Program-made: the position numbers and the translations under genes | Assembly: GCA_003526845.1 (NCBI GenBank) | Contig: DPVM01000001.1 | Location: 62,001-126,000 of the forward strand | Length of the DNA stretch: 64,000 bases | Direction: 5' to 3' | Source of the DNA: Oscillospiraceae bacterium | GTDB taxonomy: Bacteria > Bacillota > Clostridia > Oscillospirales > Acutalibacteraceae | Notes under the pieces: generated by a model | Database searches by the model: none | What the model was told of the DNA's origin: nothing | What the model saw: the letters and a program-made list of their open reading frames with translations, nothing else | In this document: positions 24,232 through 32,545 of the stretch, piece by piece | Layout of the letters: each line of letters begins with the position of its first letter | Position numbering within the stretch: position 1 is the stretch's first letter

Positions 24232-25821
24232 ATGGCAAAGAAAACTGCTGCTGTTGCAACGGCTGAGGGTACCGGCGCACCGGCAGAAAAAAAGTATATG
24301 AAGCCATCTGAAGTTGTAACCTTCGGTATAGGACTTTTCGGTGTTGCACTCCTCACCGGATGGATGCCTGACTACACAACAACATTCTTCGCTGACTTCG
24401 CATTTAAAGGAAAAGGATTTGACTCAAATCAGCTTTCCACAATCGTTTCGAGCGTATTCGGCGTTGCCGGATTTATCGGCGCTATCTGCGAGCTTATCAT
24501 CGGTATGCTTGTCGACAGAACAAGAACACCGCTTGGCAAGGTTAAGCCGTGGGTAGGTTTCGGCGCAATTCCGCTTGCAATCGTTGCAATGCTTGTATTT
24601 GTCGCTCCCGACACAAGCTCGCTCTCAACAGCTACAATTTGGATGTTCGTTATTTATTCGCTATACACGGCGGTGTCGTGCGCTGTTGAATCGCCTTCAA
24701 ACTGCTTTGGTGCGCTTTGCTCGCCAAACCCGAAGGAAAGATCAACCGCTATTTCAATTTCATCCTTTCTCCGCAGTGTCGGTCAATCGGGCGGTCAGGT
24801 TGTAATCATCGTTGTTCCGCTTATCATGAAAGCACTCATGGGTCAACAACAATACAAGAATGCCGAGGGTCAAGGTATCGACCTTATCATTTCAACTGCT
24901 GTCTGCGCACTCGGTATGATAATTTTCGTTATGATTTTCTTTGTTAACAACAAAGAGCGTGTGCCTTACACAAACGAAAAAGTTTCGCTTTTTGAATCAA
25001 TAAAGCTTGTTTTCACAAACAAAAACCTTCTTATGGTTTCTCTCACAAAGCTTTTCGGCTTCGGCAGAGGCGTTTACGGCACAGTTTCACTTTACATCGC
25101 AGTTTATCTTCTCGGCTCAAAGGGACTCAAACTTGCACTTATGCTTCCTATGGGTATCGGTACTGCAGTAGGTACTCTTCTTGTTAACTTTGTACTTAAA
25201 AAGTTCTCAACAAAGAAAACTTACATTTTGTTCTGTATCTACGGTGCGTCGGCACTTTCGATTTTGTTCCTTGTATCAAAGGGAATCGGTTTCAACAGCA
25301 ACCTTATCATTCCGTTCCTCATTCTCAACTTCTTCTGCGGTATTCAGCACGGCAACACAAATGTTACACCAAACATTATGATTGCAGACTGTATCGACGA
25401 GATGGAATACAAAACAGGCAAGCGTCAAGAGGGTCTTGCATATGCAGGCTACGGCCTTTTCTCAAAGATTGCGTCTGCATTCACAAAATGGCTCGGCCCT
25501 GTACTTGTTTACAAGTGGAGCAGCTATCAATTCTCAACAAACCCGAGCGTTGCATATGCTACACAAGCTGACGCAACACTTAACAAGTTCCTTGCAATTT
25601 ACACAATCATCCCTGCAATTTTCGTAATTCTTCAGTTTGTTCCTATCCTCTTCTACGATATGGTAGGCGACAAGAAGGACAGAATCACTGCCGCACTTGC
25701 CAAGAAGCGTAGCGCAGAGGCAGAGGGCGCCGCATTAGAGGCTGAACTTGCAGAGGCAGCAAAGGAAACCCCAATCGAAACAGACGACTCATCAACCGAT
25801 GACGAGAGCGTTGCAGAGTAA
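24232..25821 (+). CDS. GPH-family (MelB-like) sugar:cation symporter of the MFS superfamily
   Basis: A 529-residue transporter with about twelve membrane helices. The loop after helix 3, LVDRTRTPLGKVKPWVGFGA, is the characteristic GPH motif (D-x-T-x-T-x-x-G-K-x-x-P), and an IADCIDEMEYKTGKRQEGLAY segment matches the conserved loop before helix 10. GPH members import disaccharides, pentosides or uronides with a cation. N- and C-terminal tails rich in Ala and Glu are longer than usual. The ATG at 24232 has AAAGGGG upstream; codons upstream of it cover the hairpin and are not coding. The substrate is unknown. Confidence 0.85.
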   Translation: MAKKTAAVATAEGTGAPAEKKYMKPSEVVTFGIGLFGVALLTGWMPDYTTTFFADFAFKGKGFDSNQLSTIVSSVFGVAGFIGAICELIIGMLVDRTRTPLGKVKPWVGFGAIPLAIVAMLVFVAPDTSSLSTATIWMFVIYSLYTAVSCAVESPSNCFGALCSPNPKERSTAISISSFLRSVGQSGGQVVIIVVPLIMKALMGQQQYKNAEGQGIDLIISTAVCALGMIIFVMIFFVNNKERVPYTNEKVSLFESIKLVFTNKNLLMVSLTKLFGFGRGVYGTVSLYIAVYLLGSKGLKLALMLPMGIGTAVGTLLVNFVLKKFSTKKTYILFCIYGASALSILFLVSKGIGFNSNLIIPFLILNFFCGIQHGNTNVTPNIMIADCIDEMEYKTGKRQEGLAYAGYGLFSKIASAFTKWLGPVLVYKWSSYQFSTNPSVAYATQADATLNKFLAIYTIIPAIFVILQFVPILFYDMVGDKKDRITAALAKKRSAEAEGAALEAELAEAAKETPIETDDSSTDDESVAE

Positions 25822-25833
25822 GGAGGGATAATA

Positions 25834-26922
25834 ATGGCTGAAACAAAAGAAAAGAAGGGCTTTAAAGCCGGTTTGTATGCTGTTATTGCCGGTGTGCTTG
25901 TTGCCGCTATCCTTATTGGCTTGACTGTATTTGCGTTTACCACAAGATACAACGCCTTCAAGCCGGAAAAGATTGCAACCGAATATATCGACACCATTGT
26001 TCAATCGGGCGACGGATACAACGCATACAAATATTCATTGGTATCAAAAAACCAAAAATACGGCAATTTCATCATCAACACATATATGGCACCCTATGTT
26101 AACGACGGCGACGATGTTAAGCAAGCCGATTTCGTAGGCAAGGGCAACGCCGAGGAGAACAAAAAGTCAAACAAGCTTTACAGTGATATGTTCCAAAAAT
26201 ACGCAGAGCTTGTTGACAAATACGGACTTGACGATTACAACGATGTTTTCACAGAATATTTTGCCGCTCTTAAGACAGAAAGAGAAACCGTTTACGGTGA
26301 CAAATATATGGACACCGAATTTATGTTCAGTGTTTTTGAATCAAATGTTGCAACATACGGTGACCTTTTGAAGGGCACCGAAAAGAAAATTGCCGACGAT
26401 AACAAAACTATCCTCACACCCGAAACAGAGGGTCTTTATCAAAAGATTTTCGGCAAAGATTACAAGCTCACCGTTTCCGTTAAGGACACAAAGGCACTCA
26501 GCGACGCAGAGGTTAAAACCTATGCAGAGGAATACAAAAAGAGAATTGCTCCGCTTGTTGACGATGCCGAAAAGAGAGCGGACCAATTCGGTCTTAAGGA
26601 TGTTGACAAGAAACATCAAAACAAAACAAACTATATCAACGGTTTTAAAAACCTTGATTCGTCAGACAAGTTTGACGCAGTGAGCGTTTGCACCGCTGAA
26701 GTTAAACTTGAAAACGGCACAACAGTCGGCGAGGTTCAGGTTTATGTTGTTAAAATCGGCAACAGCTGGTATGTTGACGACACAAACACAGACACCTCAT
26801 CACTTTATAAGCTCGGCGACGGCACAAACAGCGTAACACCTGAAGCAATCCTTCAGCAAAAGGCTGTTTACGATAAAGCCAAGGCAGATGCTGACGCTGC
26901 AAACGCCAAGAACGAGAAATAA
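25834..26922 (+). CDS. Membrane-anchored protein of unknown function, partner of the GPH transporter
   Basis: A 362-residue protein not recognised. It has a short cytoplasmic N-terminus, one membrane helix (LYAVIAGVLVAAILIGLTVF), and an outside domain of about 325 residues rich in Lys, Asp and Tyr, mostly helical in appearance, ending in an Ala/Lys-rich tail (DKAKADADAANAKNEK). There is no catalytic motif and no lipobox. It begins 12 bases after the GPH symporter stop with AAGGAGG before its ATG, and the pair end in one terminator. It could be an accessory or capture subunit of the transporter; that is inference from the operon. Confidence 0.65.
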   Translation: MAETKEKKGFKAGLYAVIAGVLVAAILIGLTVFAFTTRYNAFKPEKIATEYIDTIVQSGDGYNAYKYSLVSKNQKYGNFIINTYMAPYVNDGDDVKQADFVGKGNAEENKKSNKLYSDMFQKYAELVDKYGLDDYNDVFTEYFAALKTERETVYGDKYMDTEFMFSVFESNVATYGDLLKGTEKKIADDNKTILTPETEGLYQKIFGKDYKLTVSVKDTKALSDAEVKTYAEEYKKRIAPLVDDAEKRADQFGLKDVDKKHQNKTNYINGFKNLDSSDKFDAVSVCTAEVKLENGTTVGEVQVYVVKIGNSWYVDDTNTDTSSLYKLGDGTNSVTPEAILQQKAVYDKAKADADAANAKNEK

Positions 26923-26936
26923 TAAAACATAACCCA

Positions 26937-26967
26937 AAACACCTCGGATTTCTCCGAGGTGTTTTTT
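26937..26967 (+). terminator. Terminator of the GPH transporter operon
   Basis: A perfect 10-bp stem AACACCTCGG / CCGAGGTGTT with a 6-base loop is followed by TTTT. Confidence 0.9.
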
Positions 26968-27009
26968 GATTAACATTGTTGTTTTTTCATAATCTATCTG
27001 CATTGCGCT

Positions 27010-27038
27010 CGTAGGGGCGAACTGAGGTTGCACCTACA
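27010..27038. repeat. Short palindromic repeat (REP-like), copy 1
   Basis: A hairpin with left arm GTAGGGGCGAAC and right arm GTTGCACCTAC lies in the spacer between two convergent genes. Its left arm resembles the element at 47195-47223. Confidence 0.45.
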
Positions 27039-27107
27039 ATCATTTAATTTATTACTTATATAAAAATATAATCGTTCCTCCGATTAAACACACCGAACAC
27101 AAATCAC

Positions 27108-28448
27108 CTATGCGGTTTTAACTTTGACCGAACGCTTATAAATGAAGAACGCACAAACAGCTGTGATAAGCTCGGCAATCCAAAAGGCATGCCAAACACC
27201 GGTTGCGCCGAAAACACGGCTCAGCAAAAATGCCGCCGGAACAATAACAATCATATAGCGCATAAGCGAAATGATGAGTGACGGAACGCCCTTGTTAAGC
27301 CCCTCGAGCGCACCCGACGATGTGACGGAAACTGCCGAAACAACAAAGCCGCCGCTTATGATTCGCAGCGCCGTTGCACCGCAGGCGATTGTATCGGCGT
27401 TCGTTGTGAACAAGCCGATGAGCCTGTCGGGAATCGCAAGACAAATAACTGTGCCGACAAGCATAATCACCGCGCTGAGCGAAAGCACAACGGTGTATAT
27501 TTTTTTAACGCGCTTATATTCCCTTGCGCCGTAATTGTAGCCGATGAGCGGTCTCATTCCCTGCACAAGTCCGTTTGCGGTGAGATAAAGAAATGTTTGA
27601 AGCTTGTAATAAACGCCGAGAACAAACACATAAGTTTGCGAAAACGCCGCAAAAATCGCATTGAGCGAGGAAATAAGAATTGACGGAAGCGCAAGATTGA
27701 GAATTGCCGGAACACCGATTGCGTAAAGCTTGCCTATCATGCTTTTATCGGGCTTAAAATATTTTTTTCTGATTTTAACGCTGATGGGTCTTGTAAAATA
27801 AACAACAAGATAAATCGCAAGGGTGACGGTTTGACCGATTCCCGTTGCAAGCGCCGCACCCTCAATATTCATTTTTGGAAACGGACCGATGCCGAAAATA
27901 AGCAACGGGTCGAGAATGATATTAACTATACAGCCTGCCATAAGCGCAATCATCGTGACTTTCATATTGCCAACGGATTGGAACACCTTTTCAAACACGA
28001 GTCCAAGATTAATTATAATCGAAAATCCGAAAACGATTGTCGAATAGCGAACGCCGAGGTCGATAATCTGCGCATTGTCGGTATATCTTGCCATAAACCA
28101 AGGCATAATCGCAATACAAGCAACGGTGAACAAAATGCCGTGAACAACGCTAAGCAAAATGCCCTGAGTTGCCGCCTTATCCGCCTTGTCCCTATACCCT
28201 GCGCCGAGATGAACGGCGATAACGGCATTGATACCGACGCCGAAACCGATTGCAACGGCATTAACAAAGTTTTGAACAGGATAAACAAGCGAAAGCGCGG
28301 TCATTGCGTCCTCGCTGATTTTTGCGACAAAATAGCTGTCGATAATATTATAAAGCGCGTTGACAAGCATTGAAATCACCATCGGAAGCGACATTGACAA
28401 AACAAGCCCGAGCACCGGTTTTTCTTTCATAAAGCTTTCGTCTCTCAT
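27108..28448 (-). CDS. MATE-family multidrug/sodium antiporter
   Basis: A 446-residue, twelve-helix exporter of the DinF/NorM superfamily. The start MKEKPVLGLVLSMSLPMVIS followed by NALYNIIDSYFVAKISEDAM is the common MATE opening, and the second half repeats the fold with LVQGMRPLIGYNYGAREYKR. Such proteins expel cationic drugs or metabolites with Na+ or H+. The substrate is unknown. Its transcript begins about 125 bases upstream and contains a terminator-like hairpin, so expression may be conditional. Confidence 0.92.
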   Translation of the reverse strand: MRDESFMKEKPVLGLVLSMSLPMVISMLVNALYNIIDSYFVAKISEDAMTALSLVYPVQNFVNAVAIGFGVGINAVIAVHLGAGYRDKADKAATQGILLSVVHGILFTVACIAIMPWFMARYTDNAQIIDLGVRYSTIVFGFSIIINLGLVFEKVFQSVGNMKVTMIALMAGCIVNIILDPLLIFGIGPFPKMNIEGAALATGIGQTVTLAIYLVVYFTRPISVKIRKKYFKPDKSMIGKLYAIGVPAILNLALPSILISSLNAIFAAFSQTYVFVLGVYYKLQTFLYLTANGLVQGMRPLIGYNYGAREYKRVKKIYTVVLSLSAVIMLVGTVICLAIPDRLIGLFTTNADTIACGATALRIISGGFVVSAVSVTSSGALEGLNKGVPSLIISLMRYMIVIVPAAFLLSRVFGATGVWHAFWIAELITAVCAFFIYKRSVKVKTA

Positions 28449-28489
28449 AATTCACCATAACCTTTCAAACAATAAACTGTAACAACAAA

Positions 28490-28526
28490 AAAATCACACG
28501 GCAGAAAGACTCTGTCGTGTGGCGAA
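28490..28526 (-). terminator. Intrinsic terminator inside the MATE leader
   Basis: On the minus strand, CACACGACAGA / TCTGCCGTGTG (one mismatch) is followed by ATTTTTTTG. It lies downstream of the consensus promoter at 28581-28608 and upstream of the MATE start, so it can act as an attenuator. It also ends read-through from the gene at 28634. Confidence 0.7.
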
Positions 28527-28580
28527 AAGATGATAATATCCGGAAAAATCCACTGCAATGTTTTCGTTATTTATTGCTTT

Positions 28581-28608
28581 ATTATATCAACATATTTTCA
28601 TTTGTCAA
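28581..28608 (-). promoter_or_regulatory. Consensus promoter of the MATE gene
   Basis: On the minus strand, TTGACA (28603-28608) and TATAAT (28581-28586) are separated by 16 bases. Confidence 0.82.
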
Positions 28609-28633
28609 GACTGCCGTGTTTTATGTGTTAATA

Positions 28634-28990
28634 TTACACGCTTATCTGTGTGATTATATAATCATCTGCACCGCGCAAATATGCGGCATAATCAACGCGA
28701 ACAAGCTTGCATTCGCTTTTGCCGTCATCGAAATCACGAATAAAAGTTACCATATTCTCATATTCAGGATGTCTGAATGCCATGTAACCAAAACTTCCGA
28801 CATAACTTATTTCAAAATTTCGCTTGAGTGAAAAAAGTGAGGAAGTTTTAGCCTTGCTCGGGCGACGATTTCCGCTGAACACAAACCCTTCAGCCTCGGC
28901 ATTTTTTAAAAAAAGCCTTGCAACGCTCTTGTCCGGAGTATAAACATAAACATCTCCGTTCAAATCCAACAATTCTCTTACAGTTCTCAT
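28634..28990 (-). CDS. Unknown 118-aa protein under a SAM riboswitch
   Basis: This protein is not recognised. It is soluble, with no signal peptide or membrane helix. The N-terminal MRTVRELLDLNGDVYVYTPD looks like a small alpha/beta fold and the C-terminal half includes YMAFRHPEYENMVTFIRDFD and a basic stretch. The ribosome site AAAGGAG lies 8 bases before the ATG. Its leader contains a SAM-I-type aptamer and terminator (29027-29184), so it should be expressed when S-adenosylmethionine is scarce. No methionine, cysteine or SAM gene is next to it, and the next gene downstream (MATE) has its own promoter. Confidence 0.7.
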   Translation of the reverse strand: MRTVRELLDLNGDVYVYTPDKSVARLFLKNAEAEGFVFSGNRRPSKAKTSSLFSLKRNFEISYVGSFGYMAFRHPEYENMVTFIRDFDDGKSECKLVRVDYAAYLRGADDYIITQISV

Positions 28991-29026
28991 AAAATTGCTC
29001 CTTTAACACATTTATGTAAAGAGTGC

Positions 29027-29054
29027 AAAAAAGCTCCCATAAAATTATGGGAGC
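29027..29054 (-). terminator. Terminator of the SAM riboswitch expression platform
   Basis: On the minus strand, GCTCCCAT / ATGGGAGC with a 6-base loop is followed by six T. The TCCCAT of its left arm can pair instead with ATGGGA at the 3' end of the aptamer, giving a classic S-box switch. Confidence 0.85.
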
Positions 29055-29094
29055 AAAAGGAGATTTAATATGAGCTACAAGCTCATAGTAATCA

Positions 29095-29185
29095 AATATT
29101 TCCCATCGTTCAAGCCTTAGCACCTTGCAAAATGCAGGTTGCTGTGCGGTCGCAGGGCTTGTCCCTCTCGCACTCTTTATGGTAA
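29095..29185 (-). ncRNA. SAM-I (S-box) riboswitch aptamer
   Basis: On the minus strand the core elements of the SAM-I clan appear in order: GAGGGACAAGCCC (P2 with kink-turn purines), AGCAACC, a TGCA/TGCA P3 stem, and AAGGTGCTAAGG (J3/4). P1 can form between CCAT near the 5' end and ATGG near the 3' end. P4 looks small or absent, so a SAM-I/IV variant is possible. The start lies at the expected transcription start of the promoter at 29190-29218. The regulated gene is the 118-aa unknown at 28634. Confidence 0.82.
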
Positions 29186-29189
29186 TTTA

Positions 29190-29218
29190 ATTATATGGTA
29201 TAAAAATATATTTGTCTA
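29190..29218 (-). promoter_or_regulatory. Promoter of the SAM-riboswitch transcript
   Basis: On the minus strand, TAGACA (29213-29218) and TATAAT (29190-29195) are 17 bases apart. The expected start is about 29183, at the 5' edge of the aptamer. Confidence 0.7.
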
Positions 29219-29251
29219 TAGCTATTCAAGCGGCGTCCTGTAAGTCGGACA

Positions 29252-29947
29252 TTACCAAGCAAAATAATCCTTTACGAGTTCAATATCCCCACTTTTTAAG
29301 CTTTCAAGTTCGTTTTCACTCTTGAAACGGCACAAAACACATCGTGAGTAAATTATTATGTTCTTTTCGGGGATTTTGCAAAGCGGCTTGAATTTTTTCA
29401 AATTATCTTGTTTTAACTTTTTAGCTTCTGCAATTTTATCATAAACAACAGCTACATTTTCGGCTAAAGGAATAAATTCAAGATCAATGTCGCCGTCTTG
29501 AAGAGCCAAAGAACTATTACCGTTGATAAATTTTTTTAAATTTAGCAAATCATCGTCGGCACAAACTTCCGTTATTACACGATTGCCGTAAAAAGCTTGT
29601 GCAAGAATAGTCGCTAATTTGCGTTTGGGCGTCTCGGGCCTCTGAGGGCATTGAGTCGGTTGCGGCGGTTCATCTGCCGTCGGAGATTCAAAAACAATTT
29701 CGCCCTCGTAGCTGAAATCCGAAAAAGAGATTACACCGTCCCACGGCGCACGATAAACTCTGACAATGTCGAACAAATCGTCACCGTCGAGCGATGTTAA
29801 ATCATCGTTAAACATACAATCGATTTCGTCATATCCGCAACTTTGATATATAATTGCGCCTTTTTCGGCTACAACTACACCTGCAAGTCCATTCCTCAAA
29901 ATAATAAAATCACCTGTTTTCAAATCGTTTTTAGTAAATGTTTTCAT
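29252..29947 (-). CDS. Protein of unknown function, 231 aa
   Basis: This protein is not recognised. It is cytoplasmic, with no membrane segment. Its N-terminal part (MKTFTKNDLKTGDFIILRNG, then LAGVVVAEKGAIIY) resembles a small beta-barrel opening common in clostridial and phage hypothetical proteins. The middle has a Pro-rich linker (DEPPQPTQCPQRPETPKRK), and the C-terminal half is alpha/beta with three cysteines. The start at 29947 is chosen because AAAGGAG lies 9 bases upstream, and that site is buried in a long inverted repeat (29954-30017). A longer reading frame to 30001 would run through the repeat. The XRE regulator upstream may control it. Confidence 0.65.
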   Translation of the reverse strand: MKTFTKNDLKTGDFIILRNGLAGVVVAEKGAIIYQSCGYDEIDCMFNDDLTSLDGDDLFDIVRVYRAPWDGVISFSDFSYEGEIVFESPTADEPPQPTQCPQRPETPKRKLATILAQAFYGNRVITEVCADDDLLNLKKFINGNSSLALQDGDIDLEFIPLAENVAVVYDKIAEAKKLKQDNLKKFKPLCKIPEKNIIIYSRCVLCRFKSENELESLKSGDIELVKDYFAW

Positions 29948-29953
29948 TAATAA

Positions 29954-30017
29954 AATCTCCTTTGTTATAATGTCAACAGCAGTTCTCTGTTGTGAATCCA
30001 TTATATCAAAGGAGATT
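29954..30017 (-). promoter_or_regulatory. Long inverted repeat covering the ribosome site
   Basis: Arms 29954-29972 and 29999-30017 pair at 18 of 19 positions, and an inner CAACAG / CTGTTG stem extends the hairpin. On the minus-strand mRNA the 3' arm contains AAAGGAG of the gene at 29252, so folding would hide the ribosome site. The 5' arm also contains TATAAT, which may be a -10 box. Confidence 0.6.
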
Positions 30018-30046
30018 GTTTTTCACTGCTACCGACAGTAGCATTT

Positions 30047-30514
30047 TTATTTACAAAGCGTTTTTATATTGTGCCTATAAAGCTCATCGTCAATTTGAGC
30101 AAGGGACAAACCTTTGCTCAGTCCAAACCAAATAATAACATCGCGACTTCTGCGCACATAAAGCGGTTGGCAACCGGAAATTTTAAGCAGCTCCTGCGTT
30201 TCGTCAACCGTGGCATGGCAAACAATGCATATTTTTAAAAGCGTGTCGCGTGACGGATTGCTTTTTTTGCCGTTTTGAATCAAACCGACATATCCGCTTG
30301 CGAGTCCTGCCTCTTCAGATACGGATGATGCTTTTTTGTTGTATTTTTCAAGCATACGGAAAACGCAATTTGCGATATCATTAGCTGAAGAAAGCATTTC
30401 ATGAGAAAAAACCTTTTCAAATTCGTCATATGTGTTAAATTTATCAAGCATCTCTTCTATTCTTATTGAAGAAAATTGATGGGGAAAAAATGAATATTTG
30501 CTGTTTTTGTCCAT
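30047..30514 (-). CDS. XRE-family helix-turn-helix regulator
   Basis: A 155-residue protein whose C-terminal two-thirds carry an XRE/Cro-type HTH (KKASSVSEEAGLASGYVGLI then QNGKKSNPSRDTLLKICIVC) followed by a helical segment with LLKISGCQPLYVRRSRDVII, as in clostridial helix-turn-helix proteins with a short tail. The N-terminal 60 residues are unassigned. The start at 30514 has GGAG 9 bases upstream; the frame is open further upstream but runs through the promoter. It lies before the unknown 231-aa gene in the same direction and is a candidate regulator of it. Confidence 0.75.
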   Translation of the reverse strand: MDKNSKYSFFPHQFSSIRIEEMLDKFNTYDEFEKVFSHEMLSSANDIANCVFRMLEKYNKKASSVSEEAGLASGYVGLIQNGKKSNPSRDTLLKICIVCHATVDETQELLKISGCQPLYVRRSRDVIIWFGLSKGLSLAQIDDELYRHNIKTLCK

Positions 30515-30544
30515 ATCAGAACACTCCAAATAAATAGTAACATA

Positions 30545-30573
30545 ATTATATCTCACCTTTTCGAATTTAGCAA
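30545..30573 (-). promoter_or_regulatory. Promoter of the XRE regulator gene
   Basis: On the minus strand, TTGCTA (30568-30573) and TATAAT (30545-30550) are 17 bases apart. Confidence 0.65.
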
Positions 30574-30589
30574 CATAAAACATTAATAA

Positions 30590-30638
30590 CAAAAAGCAAC
30601 CCAAAGTCATAAACAAACTCGGGTTGCTTTATTTTTTA
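30590..30638 (-). terminator. Terminator after cstA
   Basis: A 10-bp stem AAAGCAACCC / GGGTTGCTTT is flanked by T-rich sequence on both strands. On the minus strand it ends the cstA transcript just before the XRE promoter. Confidence 0.75.
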
Positions 30639-30650
30639 TTGTACTATGTA

Positions 30651-32429
30651 TTATTTTTCTGAGTTTGCAGATACTGCGGCGGGCTGAGTCTCTGCCGTTT
30701 CGACAGCGGCTGTCGGTGTTGACGAATCATCTTCGTCGTTGCCGTCCTTTTGACTGCCGCGCTTGCTGCGAACATATGTCTTGAACGAGTTGACAACAAT
30801 GATAAGCGCAAGAACGATGATGCAAATTGCAACAACAAGTTGAAGGATTGATGCGAACAAATCAGTACCTGTCGAAATTGCCTTAACAAGTGCAATTACA
30901 CGCTGAACAAGAGCGGTGAATGTAACACAAATCATAACAATCATCGGAGGGAAGAGCATCTTGTTGCTTCTGCCTGTAACCTTGAGGAATATACAAAGTG
31001 TGATGAGAACAAGTGCGCTGAGCAACTGGTTTGCAGAGCCAAACAACGGCCATATTGCCTGATAGCCGACCTTTGTGAGAACAAATCCGCAAAGAAGAGT
31101 GATGATTGTTGCAAAATAAGGATTGCAAAGCACCTTTCTCCAAGTTTCCGCATGCTCCATATCGTCAACGCTGAAAATCTCTTGGAAGCACATTTTACCG
31201 ATACGGGCAACGGCATCCAATGTTGTAAGAGCAAGTGCCGAAACGCACATTGTCATAAATACGGTTGCAACTGAAACAGGCATACCCATTTCCTCAAAGA
31301 ATCCGGCAACGCCGCGGCTGAAGATTTGGAACGGAGTGCCGTCAGCCGGAACACCGCTCTTTGATGCAGCCGCACCTGCAACGCAAAGAGCCAAAACAGC
31401 AAGCAAGCTTTCAAGAATCATTGCGCCGTAGCCAACCTTGAGCATATCTTTTTCGTTAGCGATTGTTTTTGACGATGTGCCGGATGATACAAGGCTGTGG
31501 AAGCCCGAAACGGCACCACACGCAACTGTTACAAACAAAATCGGGAACATTGTGCCGAGCTTTGCGTTGTTAAAGCCTGTGTAAGCCGGCAAATTCATTG
31601 TCGGGTGACCGATAATAAGACCGACAACAGCGCCGGCAATCATACAAACAAACATAATCGTTGTCATAAAGTCACGCGGCTGTTTCATAAGCCAAATCGG
31701 CATAATTGCGGCAACAAAGATATATGCAAATACAACATAGCTCCAAGCGTCCTTGCCGAGTGTAATCGGGCAGACAATGCCGATTGCAAACGATGCAACG
31801 ATAAATACAACGCCGAGAACAAACTCTTTCCAACCGGAAATATTGAATTTCTTTTGAAGCAAACCGAAGATAACGGCAAATACCATAAACATAATTGATA
31901 CCATACCTGCCGAGCCGTTTGCAGCGGCTGCCGGAAGTTTTACGCCGGTGTCTGCGTCAAAGGCTGTGAATGTGCCTGAAACCATATCGGCGAAAACCGC
32001 GATAACAAGCAATGAGAACAACCAGCAGAAAATTGTGAAAAGCTTTCTGCCGAGCTTGCCGATATACTGCTCAATGAGCATACCCATTGATTTGCCCTTG
32101 TTTTTAACAGACGCATAAAGCGCACCGAAGTCGGTAACAGCGCCGAAGAAAACGCCGCCGATTAAAATCCAAAGCAAAACCGGAACCCAGCCAAAAACGG
32201 CTGCCTGAATTGCGCCGGTAACAGGGCCTGCGCCCGCGATTGATGAAAATTGATGGCTGAAAACAGTCCATCCGTTTGTAGGAACATAGTCCTTGCCGTC
32301 ATTATACTTTACAGCCGGAGTTTCTGCATTAGGGTCGATGCCCCATTTATTCGCAATACGGCGACCGTAAAAGACATAGGCAAGTGCAAGAACTACCATT
32401 GCAATCAATACAATTACTAATGTGTTCAT
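30651..32429 (-). CDS. cstA: Carbon starvation protein A family transporter
   Basis: A 592-residue, multi-helix membrane transporter with the CstA opening YGRRIANKWGIDPNAETPAV and the conserved GWTVFSHQFSSIAGAGPVTG segment. Family members import peptides or pyruvate with protons (CstA, BtsT). It is somewhat shorter than E. coli CstA (about 700) but similar to the compact clostridial form. The hydrophilic C-terminal tail is Thr/Ala-rich. Its 400-base leader contains a T-box element (32483-32830), so expression should rise when a particular tRNA is uncharged, which suits peptide uptake for amino acid supply. A strong AAAGGAG precedes the ATG. Confidence 0.92.
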   Translation of the reverse strand: MNTLVIVLIAMVVLALAYVFYGRRIANKWGIDPNAETPAVKYNDGKDYVPTNGWTVFSHQFSSIAGAGPVTGAIQAAVFGWVPVLLWILIGGVFFGAVTDFGALYASVKNKGKSMGMLIEQYIGKLGRKLFTIFCWLFSLLVIAVFADMVSGTFTAFDADTGVKLPAAAANGSAGMVSIMFMVFAVIFGLLQKKFNISGWKEFVLGVVFIVASFAIGIVCPITLGKDAWSYVVFAYIFVAAIMPIWLMKQPRDFMTTIMFVCMIAGAVVGLIIGHPTMNLPAYTGFNNAKLGTMFPILFVTVACGAVSGFHSLVSSGTSSKTIANEKDMLKVGYGAMILESLLAVLALCVAGAAASKSGVPADGTPFQIFSRGVAGFFEEMGMPVSVATVFMTMCVSALALTTLDAVARIGKMCFQEIFSVDDMEHAETWRKVLCNPYFATIITLLCGFVLTKVGYQAIWPLFGSANQLLSALVLITLCIFLKVTGRSNKMLFPPMIVMICVTFTALVQRVIALVKAISTGTDLFASILQLVVAICIIVLALIIVVNSFKTYVRSKRGSQKDGNDEDDSSTPTAAVETAETQPAAVSANSEK

Positions 32430-32482
32430 AACAATTTCTCCTTTTCTTCTTACTCAAAATTATATTCACAACCAAATGCGGC

Positions 32483-32545
32483 AAAAAAATAAGCCCTCGT
32501 CTTTAAACGGCAATCCTTTTTGGATTACCATGCAAAGACGAAGGC
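32483..32545 (-). terminator. Terminator of the T-box leader of cstA
   Basis: On the minus strand, GCCTTCGTCTTT / AAAGACGAGGGC (one mismatch) encloses an inner hairpin and is followed by TTATTTTTTT. Confidence 0.85.

Noticed and set aside
29070..29120. A 16-codon plus-strand frame (MSYKLIVIKYFPSFKP) with a strong AAAAGGAG ribosome-like site
   Set aside because: It is the antisense of the SAM riboswitch platform; the ribosome-like bases and the start are explained by the conserved RNA on the other strand, and no plus-strand promoter was seen.
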